12,590 bases of DNA from the NCBI GenBank assembly GCA_003818595.1, contig RPQV01000043.1, positions 1-12,590 of the forward strand, written 5' to 3'. A program made the position numbers and the translations under genes. How positions within the stretch are numbered: the first letter of the stretch is position 1; every line of letters begins with the position of its first letter. The notes beneath the pieces were generated by a model that saw only the letters and a list, made by a program, of their open reading frames with translations, had not been told where the DNA came from and did not search any database. Origin of the DNA: Calditrichota bacterium. Its GTDB lineage: Bacteria > Zhuqueibacterota > Zhuqueibacteria > Residuimicrobiales > Krinioviventaceae. Shown in pieces: positions 6,683-12,590 of this stretch.

Positions 6683-7966
6683 TCAAGAAATATTATTAAA
6701 CAATTCTGCGAGATTGCCTGTTAAACTTTGCCTTGAAAAAGACGATATCCTGGAACTTGAGGGGGAGCCGTAACTCCCTTTAAAACATTTTAATATAGCC
6801 TCAAGCAATCCAGCCTCATTACCTGCTTCCACCATCATTCCTGCATTCGTTTGGCGCAGGATCTCCGCCGCATCGCCGTCTGTCGGACCAACGCCAAGAA
6901 TCGGTTTGCCGGCGCCCAGATAGTCAAAAAGCTTGCTCGTTGGGATGCCTTTAGCATAAGAGGTGTCCGGCACAATAAAAAACAGCAGATCAGCCCGTTT
7001 CATGGCACTGACGAGTTCATGATGCGGTCTATAGCCGAAAAAGCGACACTTCGGCATCAAACCGCAGTCTTTCAACGTCTGTTCCACTTTACTGTGAATA
7101 GACCCATAAAAATCAATACAGACATTGCTGAAGGCTTTATCTTGGGTCATTCGTGAGAGCGCAATCCAGAAGGCCGAGGGATTTTGATTGACCGCCAGAT
7201 GTCCCGCATGAACAATATGCCTCAGACCGTCAGCCGGCAGTGGCGTAACGCCGGAAAAATCATCGCTATCAAAGCCGTTCGCAATGACAAAATATCTGTT
7301 CTCTGCTTTTTCCTGAAACAGCTTTTGAATCGTAGAGCTGACCGTCACCACGGCATCAGCCGAGCGCAATACCGAGACTTCCAACCTGTGATCCAAGCGC
7401 TGAGCACATCGTGTTCGTCTTAAATTATGATAATAAAATACATCGGTCCACGGATCTCGGAAATCAGCGACCCAGGGAATGCTGCATTTATGTGCCAATG
7501 TTTTGGCAATCAAATGGGTGCTCATCGGCGGCGCCGTGCTGAAAATCACGTCCGGTTTATGGCGGCGGATGATCTGCAAACCCTGGTTCACGGCAAAGGG
7601 TTTCCAACCAATGCGGCCATCCGGTATAAATAAATTACCGCGGATGAACGCGGCGAGCCGCCTCTTCAGATCACCCTGTGAATCTTCAGTGAGAACAAAG
7701 GTCGTGATCTTCTCGTCCTTTTTCTTGCCGATGAAACGGCGATAAAGGGAGAACGGCTCCAGTGATGCCGTTTTATAGACGGCCAAGTCCGGGGCAATAT
7801 TTTCAGCGAGAGATTCATCAATTGCCGGATATTCCCCATCGGCCACAGTGAGAACCAGCGGGCGCCAACCAAACTGGGGCAAATAGCGGCAAAACTTGAG
7901 CACCCGCTGAACTCCAGGACCGCCTGCCGGCGGCCAGTAATAGGTTACGACCAATACGGTTTTCAA
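6683..7966 (-). CDS. GT-B glycosyltransferase, family 4-like
   Basis: This is a 427-aa cytoplasmic glycosyltransferase. The N-terminus TVLVVTYYWPPAGGPGVQR (3-21) is the glycine-rich acceptor-side motif seen in many EPS-cluster GT4 enzymes. WVADFRDPWTD (165-175) and AVVTVSSTIQ are also typical. The donor-binding half ends with YAKGIPTSKLFDYLGAGKPILGV (337-359), which takes the place of the classic EX7E region, with K345 likely contacting the nucleotide-sugar phosphate. The start is TTG at 7966. The codons upstream are GAC, ATT and then TAG, which is also the stop of the amidotransferase gene in the same frame, so no ATG or GTG start is possible upstream. Six bases separate the two genes. It is the last gene of the upstream group. 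Donor and acceptor sugars cannot be read from sequence. Confidence 0.9.
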   Translation of the reverse strand: MKTVLVVTYYWPPAGGPGVQRVLKFCRYLPQFGWRPLVLTVADGEYPAIDESLAENIAPDLAVYKTASLEPFSLYRRFIGKKKDEKITTFVLTEDSQGDLKRRLAAFIRGNLFIPDGRIGWKPFAVNQGLQIIRRHKPDVIFSTAPPMSTHLIAKTLAHKCSIPWVADFRDPWTDVFYYHNLRRTRCAQRLDHRLEVSVLRSADAVVTVSSTIQKLFQEKAENRYFVIANGFDSDDFSGVTPLPADGLRHIVHAGHLAVNQNPSAFWIALSRMTQDKAFSNVCIDFYGSIHSKVEQTLKDCGLMPKCRFFGYRPHHELVSAMKRADLLFFIVPDTSYAKGIPTSKLFDYLGAGKPILGVGPTDGDAAEILRQTNAGMMVEAGNEAGLLEAILKCFKGSYGSPSSSRISSFSRQSLTGNLAELFNNIS

Positions 7967-7972
7967 GTCAAT

Positions 7973-9937
7973 CTAAATCCCGTGAACATCATTTGATTGA
8001 TCGAAAAATGCTTCGAGTTCGAACGCTCCGGCAATGCCGGCGCCGTCGTCTATGAACATCTGCTTCCAAATCTCCACGCCGGTCAACACCCACAGAAAAT
8101 TATAATGCCAGCGCAAACGAGGGTGTGGTTTGGCGTCAAGGATCGTACGAATATAATCATAGTTGAAAATACCTGCCCGCTCAATCCGCCGATGCGTCAG
8201 TATGGCTTCGGCTGTTGTTTTGAGATCCTTTTTAAACTGGAGGTAGGGATTGACTGCAAATCCCCATTTTTTCTTCTGCAGGATTTTGGGCGGCAAAAAT
8301 TCACTCATCGCTTTTCGTAATAGACCTTTCGTCTGACCACCGCGCATTTTCATCCTGCCCGGAATCGAAAACCCGAGTTTGACCAAGTCCAAATCCAAAA
8401 AAGGTACTCGTTCTTCCAACGAGTGAGCCATGGACATGCGGTCCTCCACCAGCAAATAGTCATTGACCATTTTTGAAGCAAATTCCGCCGCATAAATCTG
8501 GTCTAGGGGCGTCTGTCCGGCATAATGTTCAAACAGGGGATCGAATTCGTTTCGTACCGGTTCCAGAGTCTGCTGCAGAAAATGGGGTGAATAAATGACC
8601 CGCAGATGCTCACGGTCAAAATCCCACACATTTCTCATAATGAGGTAGAACCTAGTGATATTACCGACTGCCAGTGCCGCCTGTAATCCGCGCCGATATT
8701 CATCAAAACGGGCAGACGTCAATCGGGTTTGCAAATAATAGAGTAATGAACTGACTTTGGCAGCAACGCCTTCACATCCGTGCGGTATGTGCGCCATCAG
8801 GCGATTGAACGGCAGGGTCAATTTGTGAATGTCATAGCCGGAAAACAGCTCATCACCGCCCAAGCCTCCGAGCGCGACTTTGACGTGCCGCGACACAAAT
8901 TCTGACATGGCGAATCCCTGCAGCAGATTGATTTTTGGTTCTTCTGCAAACCAGATCACTTGCGGTAGACGACGCATGGGATTGAGATCAAGACGCAACG
9001 AGTGGTGGTTGGTCTCATAATAAGCAGCGGTGATCTGCGCATCGTCCAATTCATCGGTTGGTTCATTGAACCCGAGCGTAAAGGTGTTGATCTGCTGTAC
9101 ACCGGCTTGGCGCATCATGGCGACGATGGATCCGGAGTCCATACCGCCGGACAGATAAACTCCAATGGGCACATCACTGACCAGTTGGCGCTTGACCGCC
9201 TGCTGGAGCACAATCGGGATTTCACGCAGCCAATCGTTTTCGGATTTTCGGGTATCTATACGTGGAGTGAGCTGGAAGTAACGATTGATCTGAATCACCT
9301 GCCCCTCCTCCACGATCATATAATGAGCCGGGGGAAGGCGAAAGATGTTCTTGATCAGCGTCTCATTCATCTGATTGTAGCGCAGATTGACCTGGTGATG
9401 CAGCGCCTGTGGATTCAGGCATCTTTCTACCGCCGGATGCAGCAATATAGCCTTGTATTCCGAGGCAAAAATAAAACGACCGTCTTTGCAAAAGTAATGC
9501 AGAGGTTTGACGCCAAAATGATCTCGCGCTAAAATCAAGCGCGGTCGTGCGCCCCGTTGATCCAAAATCGCCAGTGCAAAAATACCGTTCAGTCGTGTAA
9601 AAGAATCCGGACCATCTGTTTCATATAATTTGAGCACCACCTCAGTATCGGACTGAGTTCTAAAGGTGATGCCGCGCTCTATCAATTCTCGCCGCAATTC
9701 GCGATAGTTATAAATTTCGCCGTTATAAACAATGGCAATGGTTTTTTGTGCATTAAAAATGGGTTGATCGCCAGTCGTCAGATCGATAATGCTCAAACGG
9801 CGATGACCCAGGTAAAAATCGGCAGATTGATAAACCTCCGCATGATCAGGTCCGCGATGGGCCAACAGATCATTCATCCGCTGAACCAATCTCAGATTAT
9901 CGCGCCCCTTTTCATACACTCCGCAGATGCCGCACAT
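7973..9937 (-). CDS. asnB: AsnB-type glutamine-dependent amidotransferase
   Basis: This is a 654-aa class II amidotransferase of the asparagine synthetase B family. MCGICGVY puts the catalytic Cys at position 2. HRGPDH (28-33), YNGEIYNYREL (71-81) and SDTEVVLKLYE (96-106) complete the glutaminase domain. The synthetase domain has the PP-loop SGGMDS (263-268), GGLGGDELFSGY (357-368) and NDYLLVEDRMSMAHSLEERVPFLD (492-515). The canonical SGEG(A/S)DE motif, whose Glu is important in E. coli AsnB, here reads GGLGGDE with Leu instead. In this setting AsnB-like proteins may amidate a sugar uronic acid, as proposed for WbpS-type O-antigen enzymes, rather than make free asparagine. The stop is TAG. 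The ATG at 9937 has AAGGA 6 nt upstream, and 9 bp separate it from the GT9 gene. Confidence 0.9.
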   Translation of the reverse strand: MCGICGVYEKGRDNLRLVQRMNDLLAHRGPDHAEVYQSADFYLGHRRLSIIDLTTGDQPIFNAQKTIAIVYNGEIYNYRELRRELIERGITFRTQSDTEVVLKLYETDGPDSFTRLNGIFALAILDQRGARPRLILARDHFGVKPLHYFCKDGRFIFASEYKAILLHPAVERCLNPQALHHQVNLRYNQMNETLIKNIFRLPPAHYMIVEEGQVIQINRYFQLTPRIDTRKSENDWLREIPIVLQQAVKRQLVSDVPIGVYLSGGMDSGSIVAMMRQAGVQQINTFTLGFNEPTDELDDAQITAAYYETNHHSLRLDLNPMRRLPQVIWFAEEPKINLLQGFAMSEFVSRHVKVALGGLGGDELFSGYDIHKLTLPFNRLMAHIPHGCEGVAAKVSSLLYYLQTRLTSARFDEYRRGLQAALAVGNITRFYLIMRNVWDFDREHLRVIYSPHFLQQTLEPVRNEFDPLFEHYAGQTPLDQIYAAEFASKMVNDYLLVEDRMSMAHSLEERVPFLDLDLVKLGFSIPGRMKMRGGQTKGLLRKAMSEFLPPKILQKKKWGFAVNPYLQFKKDLKTTAEAILTHRRIERAGIFNYDYIRTILDAKPHPRLRWHYNFLWVLTGVEIWKQMFIDDGAGIAGAFELEAFFDQSNDVHGI

Positions 9938-9943
9938 CTTTAA

Positions 9944-9948
9944 TCCTT
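9944..9948 (-). promoter_or_regulatory. Shine-Dalgarno for the amidotransferase gene
   Basis: AAGGA on the minus strand lies 6 nt before the ATG at 9937 and overlaps the TAA stop of the GT9 gene. It supports this start, which also places the catalytic Cys directly after the initiator Met as the family requires. Confidence 0.6.
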
Positions 9949-11086
9949 ATCGACCTGAGTCAAAATCCCGTTTTTTTCTCAGCAGTTGAGAGGCAGCACC
10001 AACCACCATTTCGGGGGTGACGGAATTAATTTGATGATCATCCGTCCGCACGGCGATGAACTCATCGCCGATAGGTTTCCATTCATCGGGATTCGTGGAT
10101 CCAAAAATGGCAACCAAAGGTGCGCCGACTGCCGCGGCAAGATGCATAATGCCGGTATCGTTACACAGCACCACATCCGCCTGAGCGAATAGAGCTGCGG
10201 TTTTGCGCATGTCCAGAAAACCGCCGAACAACACTTGACCTTTGACGCCAGATTTCAGCCGTTCGCCCAACTCGATCTCTTTTGGCCCCCAAGTGAGAAG
10301 CAGCTGCGCATTAAACTGCTCAGCCAGTCGGGAAGCGGCTTGCGCAAAATTGTCGACCGGCCAGCGGTTGCTGATTTTAGCGGCACCCGCCTGGATGGCA
10401 ACACAGGGACGATTTCGATCCCTCCCTCGTTCATTCAGGAACGCTTCCGCCCAATGGCGTTCTTCCGGCAACAAGGTCATGTTTTCGCGCTCGTTTTCAG
10501 TGGAAATGCCAAAAGGACGCAGGATATCTAAATTACGACGACTTGAATGTCCTGGTTCGGTTGGATAGGGCACAAGAAAATTGTAAAAAAAATTCCGCGT
10601 CGTTCCTTTATATGGAAGATGATCCGGCCCAATGACCCAGCGCGCGCGGCTCAAGTGAGCGATCCAGTCGCTGGTAAGCGAGTGTGACACCGTATTCAGC
10701 ATCACCGCGAGATCAAATCCCTGCCGGATCTCTTTCCAAAACCGCCTCAACCGCGACGGTTTTAACTGGGCGAGTCGTTCGTAGGTGACAATCACTTGAT
10801 CCACATATTCATTATTCAGTGCAACAGGCGCAAAATAAGGTCGGACGACCAAAGCAATGAAAGCCCGGGGAAAACTCTCCCGCAATGCCCGCAATGCGGG
10901 CGTTGATAATAAAAAATCCCCCAGCTGATCATGTTGTCGAATAATCAGAATTTTCCTAATCTGTGTTTTATCGAAATGATGCCATTCCAGCGGCGTCTTT
11001 CCCCAAAAACGCTCAAAAAAGAAAAGGAGATGATGTTTGCACCATCGTTCAAATCGAGTCCAACGCTTAATTTTTTTCGTCATCAT
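9947..11086 (-). CDS. GT9 (heptosyltransferase-like) glycosyltransferase
   Basis: This is a 379-aa enzyme of glycosyltransferase family 9, the ADP-heptose:LPS heptosyltransferase family, which adds sugars to LPS core or other surface glycans in the cytoplasm. KILIIRQHDQLGDFLLSTPA (45-64) is the N-terminal signature, with the conserved GD at 56-57. PCVAIQAGAAKISNRWPVDNF (227-247) is the mid-protein motif. VVLCNDTGIMHLAAAVGAPL (305-324) and IFGSTNPDEW form the nucleotide-sugar site. The frame is open to 11317, but that stretch is the overlapping end of the YfhO-like gene. ATG at 11086 overlaps its TGA as ATGA, and a second ATG follows at 11083. AGGAG sits about 15 nt upstream, rather far, so coupling is likely. 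Residues 1-44 are basic and aromatic, a little longer than usual. The sugar need not be heptose. Confidence 0.88.
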   Translation of the reverse strand: MMTKKIKRWTRFERWCKHHLLFFFERFWGKTPLEWHHFDKTQIRKILIIRQHDQLGDFLLSTPALRALRESFPRAFIALVVRPYFAPVALNNEYVDQVIVTYERLAQLKPSRLRRFWKEIRQGFDLAVMLNTVSHSLTSDWIAHLSRARWVIGPDHLPYKGTTRNFFYNFLVPYPTEPGHSSRRNLDILRPFGISTENERENMTLLPEERHWAEAFLNERGRDRNRPCVAIQAGAAKISNRWPVDNFAQAASRLAEQFNAQLLLTWGPKEIELGERLKSGVKGQVLFGGFLDMRKTAALFAQADVVLCNDTGIMHLAAAVGAPLVAIFGSTNPDEWKPIGDEFIAVRTDDHQINSVTPEMVVGAASQLLRKKRDFDSGR

Positions 11087-12590
11087 GCAGTCTTTATCGA
11101 ACTCCTGTAGACCTGACGCCAAGCGAGAAAAAAAGCGGCGATCAGTAATCCATAGATTATCGTCATAGAAATGCTCATCAGCATCAGGCTGATTTGAAAA
11201 GACCGCGGCGCCAGTTTGAACCTGATTGTTGACTCTCCGGCGGGAATCCTCACCCCGCGGAGAATGTGATTCACTTTGTAGATTTCTGCATCTACCCCAT
11301 TCACAACAGCTGACCATCCTGCCGGATAATAGATCTCACTTAAAACCAATAAAGCCGGCTTGTCACTGCTGACTTCCAGATCGATGAGGTTCGGTTCATA
11401 GCGGGTAACTTTGGTCGACCATTGCTGCGGAGTTTCGATAGCACCGGACAGCGGTTTTTCAAGGATAGCCACAGAATCGGATTTGAAAGAAAATTGATTG
11501 AGCCTCTGTAAACGCATCTGGCGATCGGAAATCACTTCGATGCGTCCGATACAAAACGCGCGTGGTAAAACTCGATTATTCTTATAAACCAGCAGCTGCT
11601 GTTCCTGATCCTGGAAAACAGGAACCAGGTCCGGGTGCTGAACTTCCTGCTGCGAAATCAGATATTTGACGTTCAACATGTTGACTATATTCCAGTTGAT
11701 CGGCGCCTGCGCATTGCTGAAACCACTCTCTTTGCCTTCATAAAGGCAGCTTTCCCGAATATCCTGATAGATCCTCAACTTTGCCGGGTGATAACCTTCG
11801 ATGGATTGGTGAAAATAGGACCAATGCGCTTCACTCGATAACTCACCGAGTGGAAAAACGCGATGAGGCTCCTTGTCCGCCTGCATGAATTGATCGGCAC
11901 GTGATACCGAAAAATAATCCTCCATCTGCTGTTTGGGAATCAATTGCTGCATGTATCGTTTATTAATGGGCAACAAGTCGAGCAGCAGCAGCACCATCAT
12001 GGCGCCCACAAACAGGGCGCGTGGCAGATTGTATTTTAAATAAGAAAATACCAGTCCAAATGCGGCTGCGGTCAGCGCCAACATACGCAATGCATCGCTT
12101 TTCAATAAATCAAAACGAACAGCCTTGAGCAGGCTGATGATTTCCGGCGAGTAGCTTTTGGATTCATCAGCTCGTATGAAACCCAGCACATTGCGCAGCA
12201 GCAGCGGAATCACGCCCAGTAAAATAATGATGCCGAATATCGGTAAAACTTGTCGCATCACCTTTTTTAAATCATTTTCTTTCACCTTTTCGAGAAGCGC
12301 CTGCAAACCGAAACCGGCCAACAAAGCATTGGAGAACATCACCATCACCACGATCATGGTCGGTATGCGGAACTTGTCGAAAAAGGGCATCCACTTGAAA
12401 AAAACCTGATAGATGAGAGGGAAATGACGACCAAAGGCAAGCAACAGCGAAAAAATCATAAACCCAGTCAGAATTTTCACTTCAGGCCGTTTCCAGGCCA
12501 GCACAATGCCCAAAAGTCCCAAAATGACTGCCACCACGCCAAAATAATCGGTCGTTGAGGTGAATGGCATATGTCCCCAGTACCCAGGAA
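11083..12590 (-). CDS. YfhO-like membrane protein, C-terminal part (runs off right edge)
   Basis: 501 residues are visible. An ATG exists at 12570, but the frame continues upstream to the edge without a stop, reading PGYWGHMPFTSTTDYFG. The YWG.MPFT.T.DYFG block is internal in YfhO-like proteins, so this gene is truncated by the window rather than starting there. About eight hydrophobic helices follow, including GVVAVILGLLGIVLAW, FMIFSLLLAFG, FSNALLAGFGLQAL and IFGIIILLGVIPLLL. Then comes a long soluble domain and the typical end LLVLSEIYYPAGWSAVVNG, then VNHILRGVRIPAG, then a final helix. Members are GT-C-fold or related membrane proteins implicated in decorating surface polymers; the role here is unproven. 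It is translationally coupled to the GT9 gene by an ATGA overlap. Confidence 0.85.
   Translation of the reverse strand, partial: PGYWGHMPFTSTTDYFGVVAVILGLLGIVLAWKRPEVKILTGFMIFSLLLAFGRHFPLIYQVFFKWMPFFDKFRIPTMIVVMVMFSNALLAGFGLQALLEKVKENDLKKVMRQVLPIFGIIILLGVIPLLLRNVLGFIRADESKSYSPEIISLLKAVRFDLLKSDALRMLALTAAAFGLVFSYLKYNLPRALFVGAMMVLLLLDLLPINKRYMQQLIPKQQMEDYFSVSRADQFMQADKEPHRVFPLGELSSEAHWSYFHQSIEGYHPAKLRIYQDIRESCLYEGKESGFSNAQAPINWNIVNMLNVKYLISQQEVQHPDLVPVFQDQEQQLLVYKNNRVLPRAFCIGRIEVISDRQMRLQRLNQFSFKSDSVAILEKPLSGAIETPQQWSTKVTRYEPNLIDLEVSSDKPALLVLSEIYYPAGWSAVVNGVDAEIYKVNHILRGVRIPAGESTIRFKLAPRSFQISLMLMSISMTIIYGLLIAAFFLAWRQVYRSSIKTA

Noticed and set aside
9002..9532. Plus-strand open frame of 176 codons
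   Set aside because: It is antisense to the AsnB-like gene, whose conserved motifs cover the same bases; no family is recognisable.
2229..9937. Exosortase (XrtA/PEP-CTERM) type EPS locus
   Set aside because: The AsnB-like, FemAB-like and deacetylase genes also occur in such loci, but no exosortase, PEP-CTERM protein or PEP-CTERM-associated chain-length genes are present here.
11087..11317. N-terminal extension of the GT9 gene (77 codons)
   Set aside because: It overlaps the conserved C-terminal domain of the YfhO-like gene and is unlike GT9 sequence; ATG at 11086 with ATGA coupling is better.
1..12590. CRISPR arrays, tRNA or rRNA genes, insertion sequences, attachment sites
   Set aside because: I saw no regularly spaced repeats, cloverleaf-like sequences, transposase or integrase motifs on either strand; coding genes fill nearly all the window.

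Overview
This 12.6 kb window is a surface-polysaccharide (exopolysaccharide, capsule or O-antigen type) biosynthesis locus. Every gene I can support lies on the minus strand, so the gene order runs from high to low coordinates. Base composition is near balanced by eye, and the gene set (GT9 heptosyltransferase-like enzyme, MOP-family flippase, AsnB-like amidotransferase, FemAB-like acyltransferase) suggests a Gram-negative or other environmental bacterium. The sequence alone does not give a phylum.

Layout, in transcription order. (1) 12590-11083: C-terminal part of a YfhO-like multi-pass membrane protein that enters from outside the window. (2) 11086-9947: GT9 glycosyltransferase. (3) 9937-7973: AsnB-type glutamine-dependent amidotransferase. 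(4) 7966-6683: GT4-type glycosyltransferase with a TTG start. A 134-bp AT-rich gap then separates this group from a second, tightly packed group. (5) 6548-5559: D-glucuronyl C5-epimerase-like protein. (6) 5562-4111: polysaccharide deacetylase-like protein. (7) 4129-3170: sulfotransferase. (8) 3173-2229: FemAB/GNAT-like acyltransferase. (9) 2223-970: Wzx-like flippase. (10) 970-440: left-handed beta-helix acetyltransferase. After a 194-bp gap with a possible terminator, (11) 245-1 is the N-terminus of a second YfhO-like protein that leaves the window on the left.

The main point of interest is genes 5-7. A glucuronyl C5-epimerase, a polysaccharide deacetylase-like enzyme and a PAPS-type sulfotransferase are consecutive and have overlapping start and stop codons. 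These are the three activity types that animals use to turn heparosan into heparan sulfate or heparin. The inference is that this bacterium may make a uronic-acid-containing, epimerised and sulfated polysaccharide resembling a glycosaminoglycan. It may be further decorated by the FemAB-like enzyme, the acetyltransferase and possibly an AsnB-like uronamide-forming enzyme, and then flipped by the Wzx-like protein. No polymerase, initiating phosphoglycosyltransferase, UDP-glucose dehydrogenase or PAPS-synthesis gene is visible here, so the pathway is incomplete within the window.

Several starts are decided by coupling: ATGA, GTGA and TGATG overlaps, one TTG start, and a flippase start that is either GTG or a CTG with an ideally placed GGAGG.
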